64,000 bases of DNA from Rhodococcus sp. WMMA185 (GTDB taxonomy: Bacteria; Actinomycetota; Actinomycetes; Mycobacteriales; Mycobacteriaceae). Each line of letters begins with the position of its first letter. Within the stretch, counting starts at the first letter, position 1. Where the stretch lies: assembly GCF_001767395.1 (NCBI RefSeq), contig NZ_CP017014.1:3356501-3420500 (forward strand). The letters are read 5' to 3'. Position numbers and translations under genes: made by a program. Of this stretch, positions 17,456 to 29,408 are shown piece by piece. The notes beneath the pieces were generated by a model. It did no database searches, was not told where the DNA came from, and saw only the letters and a list, made by a program, of their open reading frames with translations.

Positions 17456-17473
17456 CAGATTGTTGACAATCTG
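17456..17473. promoter_or_regulatory. GntR-type operator, copy 2
   Basis: CAGATTGTTGACAATCTG is a perfect inverted repeat, eight bases each side of a TG centre, and contains the whole 14-base repeat found at 12321. It is in the 115-base gap between the divergent aminotransferase and semialdehyde dehydrogenase genes. Confidence 0.85.
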
Positions 17474-17520
17474 TATAGCATGATCAGAGTCACTTCGGCA
17501 ACGGCGATTGGGGATGAAGC

Positions 17521-18969
17521 ATGCTCGAGGAAGAAGCGATCGGATCCGTTCCAACCGGCCTCTTCATCGGTGGCAAATGGCGCCAGAGCGCTCGCACCAT
17601 GCCGGTTCACGATCCCTCGACGGGGCAGATCCTCTGTGAAGTCGCGGACGCGGATGCCGCGGAGGCCGGTGAAGCGCTCGATGCCGCCGCGGAGGCGCAA
17701 CCGGCATGGGCGGCCACGCCACCTCGCGAGCGCAGCATCATCCTCACCGAAGCACACCGGTTGCTCCTCGAACACATCGACCGTCTCTCCCTCATCATGA
17801 CGCTCGAAATGGGTAAGACGCTTGCCGAGGCGCGCAGCGAAATCGCCTATGCCGCCGAATTCTTTCGCTGGTTCGCCGAGGAGGCCGTCCGGATCGACGG
17901 CGGGTACATGACTGCACCGGGTGGCGGATCTCGATTACTCTTGACACGCCAGCCAGTTGGTCCGAGCCTTCTCATCACACCGTGGAACTTCCCGATGGCA
18001 ATGGGTACCCGCAAGCTCGGACCCGCGATTGCCGCCGGGTGCACGTCCGTCATCAAGCCTGCCGCCCAGACTCCGCTGTCGATCCTCGCTCTCGCGGACA
18101 TCCTCGTGCAAGCAGGACTGCCCGACGGTGTCGTCAACGTTGTCACCACCTCCACCCCTGATGAGGTGATGACTCCGCTGATCCTCGACGGCCGCGCCCG
18201 CAAACTCTCGTTCACCGGATCCACGAAGATCGGGAAACATCTTCTGGAACTCTGCGCCCGTACTGTCATGCGCACGTCCATGGAACTCGGCGGCAATGCG
18301 CCATTTCTCGTCTTCGACGATGCAAACCTCGACGATGCCGTCACCGGTGCAATGGCTGCGAAGATGCGCAACATCGGGCAATCCTGTACGGCCGCCAACC
18401 GGATTCTCGTGCACAGCTCGGTCGTGGACGAGTTCACCCGCAGGATGACCGAACAGATGGCTGCTCTTCCCCTCGGGCGAGGCACCGAGGACGGCGTGGT
18501 GGTCGGACCGTTGATCGACGATGCAGCCGTCGAGAAGATCGATCGACTCGTCACGGATGCGGTCGAACGCGGAGCCACCGTGACGACGGGCGGTACACGC
18601 CTCGACCGCCCGGGCAGCTTCTACCCCGCAACTGTCCTGACCGGCGTACCCGAGGACGCCGAGATGTGCCACGACGAGATCTTCGGACCGGTAGCCGCGA
18701 TCAGCACGTTCGACACCGAAGCGGAAGCGGTCAAGCGAGCCAACGACACGCCGTACGGCCTGGTGGCCTTCGTCTACACCGAGAGCCTCACTCGGGGAAT
18801 TCGGGTGTGCGAAGCACTGGAGTCCGGAATGGTCGGGCTCAACCAGGGCGTCGTGTCGAACCCGGCGGCACCCTTCGGTGGCGTGAAGGAATCCGGACTC
18901 GGGCGTGAGGGCGGGCCCACCGGCATCGACGAGTTCCTCGAGACCAAATACATAGGCATCACCGTGTGA
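17521..18969 (+). CDS. NAD(P)-dependent aldehyde dehydrogenase, succinate-semialdehyde dehydrogenase-like
   Basis: A 482-residue aldehyde dehydrogenase of the length and pattern of GabD-type enzymes. Cofactor-site PWNFPMAMGTRKLGPAIAAG, FTGSTKIGK, general base Glu255 in MELGGNAPF and nucleophile Cys289 in GQSCTAANR are all present. It would oxidise a short omega-semialdehyde to the dicarboxylate. Divergent from the class III aminotransferase, it completes an amine-to-acid module. Malonate semialdehyde is a less likely substrate, as the sequence is not of the CoA-acylating type. Regulated, by inference, from the 17456 operator. Confidence 0.9.
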   Translation: MLEEEAIGSVPTGLFIGGKWRQSARTMPVHDPSTGQILCEVADADAAEAGEALDAAAEAQPAWAATPPRERSIILTEAHRLLLEHIDRLSLIMTLEMGKTLAEARSEIAYAAEFFRWFAEEAVRIDGGYMTAPGGGSRLLLTRQPVGPSLLITPWNFPMAMGTRKLGPAIAAGCTSVIKPAAQTPLSILALADILVQAGLPDGVVNVVTTSTPDEVMTPLILDGRARKLSFTGSTKIGKHLLELCARTVMRTSMELGGNAPFLVFDDANLDDAVTGAMAAKMRNIGQSCTAANRILVHSSVVDEFTRRMTEQMAALPLGRGTEDGVVVGPLIDDAAVEKIDRLVTDAVERGATVTTGGTRLDRPGSFYPATVLTGVPEDAEMCHDEIFGPVAAISTFDTEAEAVKRANDTPYGLVAFVYTESLTRGIRVCEALESGMVGLNQGVVSNPAAPFGGVKESGLGREGGPTGIDEFLETKYIGITV

Positions 18970-19024
18970 TGCCCTGCCACAGCCATCACCATGTGAGGAA
19001 CCACCAGAGCCAGGTGCCTCGAGG

Positions 19025-22582
<3,558 letters not shown>

Positions 22583-22625
22583 AAGACGCTCCTGTCTCGC
22601 TAGATTGTTCAGTTACCTCTGAGAC

Positions 22626-22639
22626 TAGAACACGTTCCC
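22626..22639. promoter_or_regulatory. KstR-type operator for hsaADCB
   Basis: TAGAACACGTTCCC matches 13 of 14 positions of TnnAACnnGTTnnA counted from 22626 (last base C). It is 43 bases upstream of the hsaA start. A second, better site serves kshA in the same divergent region. Confidence 0.75.
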
Positions 22640-22728
22640 ATTTATGTCGAGGTGCTCTCAAAAGTGCTGCTTGTAGGCCTGCGTCTGGACTAAAGGCGCG
22701 AAAGATCTAGCAGATTTGAGTCAAATTC

Positions 22729-22742
22729 TATAACGTGTTCTA
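22729..22742. promoter_or_regulatory. KstR-type operator for kshA
   Basis: TATAACGTGTTCTA matches the KstR pattern at every fixed position. It ends 29 bases upstream of the kshA start. The same 14 bases recur in front of kstD at 29394. Confidence 0.88.
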
Positions 22743-22771
22743 GTAACACCAAGAAGGGATGTGACGGCACA

Positions 22772-23944
22772 ATGGCGCAGATTCGCGAGATCGATGTGGG
22801 CACGGTCCAGACCCGCTTCGCGCGCGGTTGGCACTGCCTCGGGCTGACCAAGTCGTTCACCGACGGCAAGCCGCATTCGATCGAGGCATTCGGCACCAAA
22901 CTCGTCGTTTTTGCAGACAGCAAGGGTGAACTGCAAGTCCTGGACGCCTATTGCCGGCACATGGGCGGTGATCTGTCGCAGGGCACGATCAAGGGCGACT
23001 CCGTGGCGTGCCCGTTCCACGATTGGCGCTGGGGCGGCAACGGGAAGTGCACAAGCATTCCCTACGCACGTCGTGTCCCCCCGATCGCTCGGACCCGGGC
23101 GTGGATCACACTCGAGCGAAACGGCCAACTGTTCGTATGGAACGACCCGGAGGGCAACCCCCCACCCGACGATGTGACCATTCCCCGAATCGAGGCCGCG
23201 TACAGCGACGACTGGACCGACTGGACCTGGAACTCGATGCTCATCGAGGGCTCCAACTGTCGCGAGATCATCGACAACGTCGTGGACATGGCACACTTCT
23301 ACTACATTCACTACGCGTTCCCTACGTACTTCAAGAACGTCTTCGAAGGCCACATCGCTGCCCAGTACCTCAACACCAAGGGCAGGCCGGACATCGGAAT
23401 GGCGACCCAGTACGGCATGGACACCATGCTGCGCTCCGAGGCCGCGTACTACGGGCCCTCCTACATGATCAATCCCCTCTTGAACAGCTATGGCGGCTAC
23501 GAGGTCGAGAGTGTTCTCATCAATTGCCACTACCCGGTGACGAACAATTCGTTCGTCCTCCAATACGGAGTGACCGTCAAGAAGCCGAGTGGCATCGACG
23601 ACCAAGCAGCGGACAGACTCGCCGCGAAGTTCACGGAAGGCATTGCCGAGGGTTTCCTGCAGGACGTCGAGATCTGGAAGAACAAGACCAAGATCGAGAA
23701 CCCGCTGCTCTGTGACGAAGACGGCCCGGTGTATCAGCTACGCCGCTGGTACGAGCAGTTCTACGTCGACGTCGCCGACGTCACTGACAAGATGACTCAG
23801 CGTTTCGAGTTCGAGGTGGATACCACCAAGGCCAACGAGGCCTGGCAGCAAGAGGTCGAGGAGAACCTGGCCCGTCAAAAGGCAGAGCGCGAGGCCAAGC
23901 AGTCCGAGAAGCCGGCGTCCGAGAATACGGAAGCACAGGTCTGA
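22772..23944 (+). CDS. kshA: 3-ketosteroid 9-alpha-hydroxylase oxygenase (KshA)
   Basis: A 390-residue Rieske non-heme iron oxygenase. The Rieske cluster ligands are Cys61 and His63 in YCRHMGGDL and Cys80 and His83 in ACPFHDW. The mononuclear iron site is in IIDNVVDMAHFYYIHY with Asp and two His. KshA hydroxylates the C9 position of 3-ketosteroids, which, with KstD, opens ring B. Its reductase KshB is not in this window. The C-terminal 35 residues are charged and low in complexity. It is divergent from hsaA and two bases before a small Cys-rich gene. Confidence 0.97.
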   Translation: MAQIREIDVGTVQTRFARGWHCLGLTKSFTDGKPHSIEAFGTKLVVFADSKGELQVLDAYCRHMGGDLSQGTIKGDSVACPFHDWRWGGNGKCTSIPYARRVPPIARTRAWITLERNGQLFVWNDPEGNPPPDDVTIPRIEAAYSDDWTDWTWNSMLIEGSNCREIIDNVVDMAHFYYIHYAFPTYFKNVFEGHIAAQYLNTKGRPDIGMATQYGMDTMLRSEAAYYGPSYMINPLLNSYGGYEVESVLINCHYPVTNNSFVLQYGVTVKKPSGIDDQAADRLAAKFTEGIAEGFLQDVEIWKNKTKIENPLLCDEDGPVYQLRRWYEQFYVDVADVTDKMTQRFEFEVDTTKANEAWQQEVEENLARQKAEREAKQSEKPASENTEAQV

Positions 23945-23946
23945 TC

Positions 23947-24294
23947 GTGCACGCCTCGGGCGATTGGGCCAAAGCTCCCGACTTCGCCGGACAGCCGGCC
24001 CGACTCGAGGCCATTCATGCGCAGACGGTCGCAGACAAGGCGAACTATCTCGACGACGGATTGAGTGACGTCGAATGCCAAACGTGCGGCACCTGTGTGC
24101 TGGTGCGCAAGAACAGCCTCGCGCACACGAGCATCCAGTGGATCACCGATCCGGCAACAAATTGTCCGACATTCCGGGGAGATGTCGCCGAAGAACACTC
24201 GATCGGACTACGGGACGGATGTCCGCGGCTGCAGGAGAGCATCAAACACGCGGTGATGGAAGGGCTGATCGAAGTCAGGAACGGCGCCGAATAG
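23947..24294 (+). CDS. Small cysteine-rich protein linked to kshA, Rv3527-like
   Basis: A 115-residue protein of unknown function. It has five cysteines: Cys44, Cys47 and Cys50 in ECQTCGTC, plus Cys73 and Cys92. This looks like a metal or iron-sulfur binding set but not a standard ferredoxin. In M. tuberculosis a hypothetical gene, Rv3527, also follows kshA; I take this to be its counterpart from position and memory. The GTG at 23947 lies two bases after the kshA stop, so it is almost certainly co-translated. A role in electron transfer to, or maturation of, KshA is inference. Confidence 0.72.
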   Translation: MHASGDWAKAPDFAGQPARLEAIHAQTVADKANYLDDGLSDVECQTCGTCVLVRKNSLAHTSIQWITDPATNCPTFRGDVAEEHSIGLRDGCPRLQESIKHAVMEGLIEVRNGAE

Positions 24295-24319
24295 TCCGAC
24301 ACGTCCGCGCTTGCGGATA

Positions 24320-24376
24320 CCGCACCCAATGTGACATTCGTTCGATTGGACTGCACGAATGTCACATTGGGTGCGG
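24320..24376. repeat. Palindromic repeat element, copy 1; possible terminator
   Basis: Perfect 22-base arms at 24320-24341 and 24355-24376 surround a 13-base loop; the arm core is AATGTGACATTCGT. It fills the gap between the convergent Cys-rich gene and the membrane hydrolase gene, ending three bases before the latter's stop codon, so its transcript hairpin could end both. Related copies are at 25960-25998 and 55724-55770. Confidence 0.88.
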
Positions 24377-24379
24377 AAC

Positions 24380-25903
24380 TCATCGGGTTGGCACACCGAA
24401 CGCGCGCGTCAGCACAGCTCCCATCTCTCGCCACGGTGGGCAGGGCGGCGGGTCTCGGTGGTTCAGGAAGCGGATCACTGCATCGTAGAAGCCGGGAGAT
24501 CGGGGCAACTGCGAGTGCGGTGCTCGGACGGGACATTCTGCCCCCGGCAGTCGCTCCCCGTTCGGCATCAACGGAAGATCAGCGGTCGAGGAGACGTCGA
24601 GAACTCGAACCTGTGGCGGTAGTGGTCTGTCGAGAATGGCTCGCACAATGCCCACTGTCCCGAGTAGCTGCCGCGAGACCGGGGCATCGGGATCGAATTC
24701 GAACGAGACCAGATTCGCAACCGGTACCGCTGCGTACAGCAGATCGCTGAACACTACGCCCTGCCCACCTTCGCCCTTGGCAAGGTATCCGATCAGAGCG
24801 TCGGGGAAGGCACCCGCGAGTACCAGAACGTCCACGCGAGCTCGTCCTGTCGCGACGGCCTCCCAGGCAATCCAGGCGGCTTGCGAATGAGCGATCACGA
24901 CCAGCGGTCGGGGCAGCGCCTGGGTCTGCTCGGCGAAGAGCGCAACCTGCTCTTCGACGGGACGCTGTGTGTCGGCGGGCCCGTACGGGGCACCGGTGCG
25001 GAGGGGGCAGGTGGCGTCGCGTTGCGGTTGCCCGTCTCCGGACCCGGCATAGGAGAAGTAGTAGACCTGGTTGCAGTCGTAGCCGAGCAGGTGCACATCG
25101 GTGCGATGCACCCCACTGGTCCCGGACTCCGAATCGATTCCGGCCACGAGGAACAGTGAACCCTGTTGGTGCGGAGAAGGATTTGGCTCTCCGTAGGTTC
25201 GCGTCTGCACGAATACGACGGAACCGGCGACGAGGACCGCAACGGTAACCGCGAGAGCGGCAACCGGTCGGGTGAGCGGGGCGCGGCTCATCCCCCAGAT
25301 CGCGAACCCCGTCGCCGCGGCGGACACGGGCACGAGGGGCAGGGTCAGTGAAGGCGCGGTGTCCGCCAGAGCACCCAGCATGAGGAGCGCCAGGCAGTAC
25401 GGCACGATCACCTCCACCCGAAGGCCGCGACGCCAGGCCGCCGCGATCGCGATACGCAGTCTCGTGCTCCCCTGCCACGGAACCGCACCGAGGGTGAGGA
25501 CCAGCACCCCGATGAGCGCTACCGCAGGCCAGAACACCCGTGAGTACAGCATCGCGAAGGCGGTTGCGTCGAGGAAGGTTGCGATGAACACCGGACCCAA
25601 CGTCGTTGCGTAGAACAGTGCGGCGAACCTCAATCGATGCCGATCGAGTCCACCCATCAAGCAGGCCAGTACCACGATCCGTACGACCGAGACGATTGCC
25701 GTCAGAACGATGAATTGCAGCCAGGAGTCTGTGTGCAACAGCAGAATCCGCAGATCCGCGAACTGGTCCACCGGCGGTAGTGCCACAAGGTGCACCAGCC
25801 CCGGCCAGGTCGGTATGACCCCCGTCGCGGCCAGAATGACGACGGCCAGGGCGACGGCCGCGAAGGGCGACCATCGAGTCCATTGCCACTGGCGTCCGTT
25901 CAC
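24380..25903 (-). CDS. Integral membrane protein with C-terminal lipase-like hydrolase domain
   Basis: A 507-residue protein. The N-terminal half, to about residue 230, is strongly hydrophobic with six or more membrane spans. The C-terminal half reads like an alpha/beta hydrolase with nucleophile elbow VVIAHSQAAW, a possible His in RAPHSQLPR and extra cysteines (GYDCNQ, DATCP, GAECP, PPPCPPW) suggesting disulfides outside the membrane. Function is unknown; an exported esterase or lipase tethered to the membrane is plausible. The start is GTG at 25903. It lies inside the steroid cluster between kshA and hsaF, but no KstR site precedes it. Confidence 0.75.
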   Translation of the reverse strand: MNGRQWQWTRWSPFAAVALAVVILAATGVIPTWPGLVHLVALPPVDQFADLRILLLHTDSWLQFIVLTAIVSVVRIVVLACLMGGLDRHRLRFAALFYATTLGPVFIATFLDATAFAMLYSRVFWPAVALIGVLVLTLGAVPWQGSTRLRIAIAAAWRRGLRVEVIVPYCLALLMLGALADTAPSLTLPLVPVSAAATGFAIWGMSRAPLTRPVAALAVTVAVLVAGSVVFVQTRTYGEPNPSPHQQGSLFLVAGIDSESGTSGVHRTDVHLLGYDCNQVYYFSYAGSGDGQPQRDATCPLRTGAPYGPADTQRPVEEQVALFAEQTQALPRPLVVIAHSQAAWIAWEAVATGRARVDVLVLAGAFPDALIGYLAKGEGGQGVVFSDLLYAAVPVANLVSFEFDPDAPVSRQLLGTVGIVRAILDRPLPPQVRVLDVSSTADLPLMPNGERLPGAECPVRAPHSQLPRSPGFYDAVIRFLNHRDPPPCPPWREMGAVLTRAFGVPTR

Positions 25904-25959
25904 CGGGTCATGTCCTTCGAGCCGCGGAATGTCGAATCAGCTTCCATGATCCTCGCCTG

Positions 25960-25998
25960 ATGTGACATTCGTTCAGTCTGACCGCACGAATGTCACAT
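25960..25998. repeat. Palindromic repeat element, copy 2
   Basis: Arms ATGTGACATTCGT (25960-25972) and ACGAATGTCACAT (25986-25998) surround a 13-base loop, the same loop length as copy 1. It lies upstream of both the membrane hydrolase gene and the divergent VOC gene, so here it cannot be a simple terminator. Confidence 0.88.
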
Positions 25999-26094
25999 TG
26001 GGTGTGCGTGTCGTGGGTTCCGTGTGCGGAAACGGGCACATAGTCTGGAATATGCCGTCGGATACGGCGGCATCAGCCGAACGGGAGGCGCGCT

Positions 26095-26472
26095 ATGGCA
26101 GGCCGAATCGTACATTTCGAAATCCCTTTCGACGATGGTGATCGCGCCCGAGGGTTCTATCGGGATGCGTTCGGGTGGAACATGGCCGAAATCCCCCAAA
26201 TGGACTACACCATGGTCAGCACCGGACCCGTCAGCGAGAGCGGGATGCCCGATCAGCCGGGGTTCATCAATGGCGGGATGATGCAGCGCGGCGAGGTGAC
26301 CTCCCCCGTCGTCACCGTGGACGTCGACAGCATCGACGACGCATTGGCGAAGATCGAGTCCCTCGGCGGAAAGACCGTTTCACCACGAACACCCGTCGGG
26401 AACATGGGTTTTGCAGCCTATTTCACCGATTCCGAAGGCAACGTCGTCGGATTGTGGGAGTCCGCCGGCTGA
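26095..26472 (+). CDS. VOC-superfamily (glyoxalase/bleomycin-resistance-like) protein
   Basis: A 125-residue single-domain vicinal-oxygen-chelate protein with two beta-alpha-beta-beta-beta modules: IVHFEIPFDDGDRARGFYRDAFGW, then VVTVDVDSIDDALAKIESLGG and AYFTDSEGNVVGLWE. The His and Glu that bind metal in this fold are present (VHFEIP and GLWE). Small members of this type are usually of unknown function in actinobacteria. Start ATG at 26095, after the GAGGCGC stretch. It is convergent with hsaF. No evidence ties it to steroid degradation beyond position. Confidence 0.82.
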   Translation: MAGRIVHFEIPFDDGDRARGFYRDAFGWNMAEIPQMDYTMVSTGPVSESGMPDQPGFINGGMMQRGEVTSPVVTVDVDSIDDALAKIESLGGKTVSPRTPVGNMGFAAYFTDSEGNVVGLWESAG

Positions 26473-26530
26473 CCACTCGAGTGCAATGTGAATGCCAGGC
26501 GACTCCCTCCGATCAGGAAGCACTCACCTC

Positions 26531-27577
26531 TTACCCAGCCGTGTTCGCTTCCTTTTGGAGTTCGAGGGCGATGTCGATGAGCTGATCCTCCTGGCCGCCG
26601 ACCAGTTTGCGCTTGCCTGCGCGGACCAGGAGTTCGGCCGACGACACTCCGTACCGCTGCGCCTGGCGTTCGGCGTGCTTGAGGAAGCTCGAATAGACGC
26701 CGGCGTAGCCCATCATCAGAGCTTGGCGGTCGAGCAGACATTCGGCAGGCATCGCCGGTCGCACCACATCTTCTGCTGCGTCGGCGATCGCGAAGAAGTC
26801 GATACCGGTCTTGACGCCGATCTTGTCGCACACCCCCACCAGCGCCTCTACCGGCGCGTTACCGGCTCCGGCACCGAACCGCCTTGTGCTGCCGTCGATC
26901 TGCTTGGCACCTGCCCGGACCGCGGCGATCGAGTTGGCCACACCGAGACCGAGATTCTCGTGCCCGTGAAAACCCACCTGCGCATCCGAGCCGAGTTCCT
27001 GCACGAGCGCCTCGATCCGCTCGGACACCTGCTCGAGCACCAATGCGCCGGCAGAGTCGACGACGTAGACGCACTGACAACCCGCGTCGGCCATGATCCG
27101 CGCCTGTTTGGCGAGCTTCTCGGGTGCGATGGAGTGCGCCATCATCAGGAATCCGACGGTCTCGAGACCACGGTCGCGCGCCAGCCCGAAGTGCTGGATG
27201 GACACGTCCGCCTCTGTGCAGTGCGTTGCGATCCGGCAGATCGAGGCTCCATTACCCTGGGCCGCGATGATGTCGTCCTTGACTCCGAGCCCGGGCAGCA
27301 TCAAGAATGCGATCTTCGCGTTCTCGGCCGTGTCGACGGCGATCGAGATCAATTCCTGCTCAGGCACCTTCGAGAAGCCGTAGTTGAACGACGACCCACC
27401 CAGGCCGTCACCGTGTGTCACCTCGATGACCGGTACCCCGGCGCTATCGAGAGCGCCGACGATTCCGCGGACCTCGTCGCGGGTGAACTGATGGCGTTTG
27501 TGGTGTGAACCGTCGCGCAGAGAGGTGTCGGTGATTCTGATGTCCCAGCCCGCATCGAAGTGGACCATAGTGCTCAT
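26531..27577 (-). CDS. hsaF: 4-hydroxy-2-oxoacid aldolase (HsaF)
   Basis: A 348-residue DRE-TIM aldolase. The metal and substrate motif is [17 protein letters not shown], with [18 protein letters not shown] and the metal His pair in [11 protein letters not shown]. It splits the 4-hydroxy-2-oxoacid made by HsaE into pyruvate and an aldehyde (propionaldehyde in the steroid pathway), passed to HsaG by channelling. ATG at 27577 overlaps the hsaG stop by four bases. Last gene of the leftward operon hsaE-hsaG-hsaF. The sequence alone cannot exclude a generic 4-hydroxy-2-oxovalerate aldolase, but neighbours settle it. Confidence 0.95.
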   Translation of the reverse strand: MSTMVHFDAGWDIRITDTSLRDGSHHKRHQFTRDEVRGIVGALDSAGVPVIEVTHGDGLGGSSFNYGFSKVPEQELISIAVDTAENAKIAFLMLPGLGVKDDIIAAQGNGASICRIATHCTEADVSIQHFGLARDRGLETVGFLMMAHSIAPEKLAKQARIMADAGCQCVYVVDSAGALVLEQVSERIEALVQELGSDAQVGFHGHENLGLGVANSIAAVRAGAKQIDGSTRRFGAGAGNAPVEALVGVCDKIGVKTGIDFFAIADAAEDVVRPAMPAECLLDRQALMMGYAGVYSSFLKHAERQAQRYGVSSAELLVRAGKRKLVGGQEDQLIDIALELQKEANTAG

Positions 27578-28476
27578 GCCTCCACACTCAGGAGTTTCTG
27601 GGCGATCTCCTCGCCCACTTTGGTTGCCGCTGCGGTCATGATGTCGAGGTTGCCCGCATAGGGGGGCAGGAAGTCACCGGCGCCCTCGACCTCTACGAAG
27701 GTCGTGACCGTGGCGTGCCCGCCCGACACGACACTCGGGTCATCGAACTGGGGCTCGTTCAGCAGCCGATAGCCGGGAACGTACTGCTGGATATCGGCGA
27801 CCACACGGTGTATCGAGTCGGCGATGGCGGCGCGGTCAGCATCCTCCGGGATTGCACAGAAGATGGTGTCGCGCATAATCATCGGCGGATCCGCGGGGTT
27901 CAGGATGATGATGGCCTTGCCGCGCCGAGCCCCACCGATGGTCTCGATGCCGCGACTGGTGGTTTTGGTGAACTCGTCGATGTTCGCGCGGGTACCGGGC
28001 CCGGCCGACACCGAGGCAACCGATGCGACGATCTCGGCGTAGGCCACATCGACGACACGCGAGACCGCATAGACGATGGGAATGGTGGCCTGACCCCCGC
28101 ACGTAATCATGTTCACGTTGGGGGCGTCGAGATGTTCGTGCAGGTTCGCGGGCGGAACCACCGCGGGTCCGACGGCAGCGGGTGTCAGGTCGACAGCGCG
28201 GATTCCTGCCGCCTCGTACTGCGGTGCGGCCGCACGGTGCACGTACGCCGACGTGGCCTCGAACACCAGATCGGGCCTCTCCGACTGATTCAGCAGCCAC
28301 TCGATGCCCTCGGCGGACGTCTCCAGGCCCATCCCACGAGCGCGGGCGAGGCCCTCACTCGCGGGGTCGATCCCGATCATCCAACGAGGCTCGAGCCACT
28401 GTGACCGTTGAAGCTTGTAGAGCAGGTCCGTGCTGATGTTGCCCGAACCGACGATCGCCACACTTGCCTTGGTCAT
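27574..28476 (-). CDS. hsaG: Acylating propionaldehyde/acetaldehyde dehydrogenase (HsaG)
   Basis: A 300-residue CoA-acylating aldehyde dehydrogenase. The Rossmann motif is [17 protein letters not shown] and the nucleophilic Cys is in [12 protein letters not shown]. It converts the HsaF aldehyde to acyl-CoA in a complex with HsaF. The ATG at 28476 is preferred over a TTG six bases earlier because AGGAG then has seven-base spacing. It begins ten bases after the hsaE stop and overlaps hsaF by four bases. Confidence 0.95.
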   Translation of the reverse strand: MTKASVAIVGSGNISTDLLYKLQRSQWLEPRWMIGIDPASEGLARARGMGLETSAEGIEWLLNQSERPDLVFEATSAYVHRAAAPQYEAAGIRAVDLTPAAVGPAVVPPANLHEHLDAPNVNMITCGGQATIPIVYAVSRVVDVAYAEIVASVASVSAGPGTRANIDEFTKTTSRGIETIGGARRGKAIIILNPADPPMIMRDTIFCAIPEDADRAAIADSIHRVVADIQQYVPGYRLLNEPQFDDPSVVSGGHATVTTFVEVEGAGDFLPPYAGNLDIMTAAATKVGEEIAQKLLSVEA

Positions 28477-28486
28477 GAACAAACTC

Positions 28487-29272
28487 CTACTTGAACTTCA
28501 GGGATACGGATCCGAGCCCACTGAAGTCGGCGCGAAAGTGATCGCCCGGGTGAGCGTCGATGGCACGGGTGCATGAACCGGGCAGCACTATGTCGCCGGC
28601 CTTAAGCCTGACACCGAAGCTCTCGACCTTCTGCGCAAGCCAGGCAACGGCTGTCACAGGATTACCGAGCACCGCGTCGCTGCGCCCCTCGGCGATGGCC
28701 TCGTCGTTGCACGTCAGAACGGCGTCGATGGCCTTGATGTCGATATCTGCCGGCGCAACCCTGTTCTTGCCGAGCACGAACCCGGCGGACGAAGCGTTGT
28801 CCGCAATCGTGTCCGGCAGCGTGATCTTCCAGTCTTTGATGCGACTGTCGATCAACTCGATGGACGGGGCGAACGCCTCGGTCGCGGACAGGACGTCTTG
28901 CTCGGTGCAGCCGGCTCCGGGTAGATCGGCGCCGAGTATGAAAGCGACTTCGACCTCCACACGCGGATAGCAGAACCGTGAGGTGTCCACGGGTTGATCC
29001 TCGAACACTTCCATGTCGGCGAGCAGGTGCCCGTAATCGGGTTCGTCGACGCCCATCATCTGCTGCATCGCGTGCGAGGACAGGCCTACCTTGTGGCCGA
29101 CGACCCTCGCCCCGTCCTGCAGCCTTCGACGGATGTTGATCAATTGGATCTCGTAAGCATCGACGACGTCGATGTCCGGATGGGCTGTCGTCAGCGGATC
29201 GATTGGAGCACGACCGCGCTCCGCGGCGTCGAGCCGATTCGCCAACTCGGTGCGTAGTTGCGACGAGAGCAT
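28487..29272 (-). CDS. hsaE: 2-hydroxyhexa-2,4-dienoate hydratase (HsaE)
   Basis: A 261-residue hydratase of the fumarylacetoacetase-like superfamily (2-keto-4-pentenoate hydratase type). Metal-binding acids are in [12 protein letters not shown], and the family segments [23 protein letters not shown] and [13 protein letters not shown] are clear. It adds water to the dienoate released by HsaD. Start ATG at 29272. First gene of the hsaEGF operon, divergent from kstD with KstR-type sites between them. Confidence 0.95.
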   Translation of the reverse strand: MLSSQLRTELANRLDAAERGRAPIDPLTTAHPDIDVVDAYEIQLINIRRRLQDGARVVGHKVGLSSHAMQQMMGVDEPDYGHLLADMEVFEDQPVDTSRFCYPRVEVEVAFILGADLPGAGCTEQDVLSATEAFAPSIELIDSRIKDWKITLPDTIADNASSAGFVLGKNRVAPADIDIKAIDAVLTCNDEAIAEGRSDAVLGNPVTAVAWLAQKVESFGVRLKAGDIVLPGSCTRAIDAHPGDHFRADFSGLGSVSLKFK

Positions 29273-29315
29273 GGATACTGACCTTCCTCGAGTTGCACAC
29301 GCCCGCCGAATTCAC

Positions 29316-29329
29316 TGCAACGTGTTTCG
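29316..29329. promoter_or_regulatory. Weaker KstR-type site upstream of hsaE
   Basis: TGCAACGTGTTTCG matches 13 of 14 positions of TnnAACnnGTTnnA, failing at the last base. It is 43 bases upstream of hsaE, the same distance as the 22626 site from hsaA, which supports a real role in the leftward promoter. Confidence 0.6.
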
Positions 29330-29393
29330 TTCTTGTTTGTCGGTATCGGTAATACTTACTGGCAGAAACGATGGACTGACAACCACATCATTC

Positions 29394-29407
29394 TATAACG
29401 TGTTCTA
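29394..29407. promoter_or_regulatory. KstR-type operator abutting the kstD start codon
   Basis: TATAACGTGTTCTA, identical to the kshA site, ends one base before the kstD ATG at 29409. Such a position implies transcription starting at or very near the start codon. Confidence 0.88.
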
Positions 29408-29408
29408 C

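Noticed and set aside
24320-25998. CRISPR-like array from the repeated GTGACATT words
   Set aside because: Copies are palindromes far apart with a gene between, not regularly spaced direct repeats with spacers.
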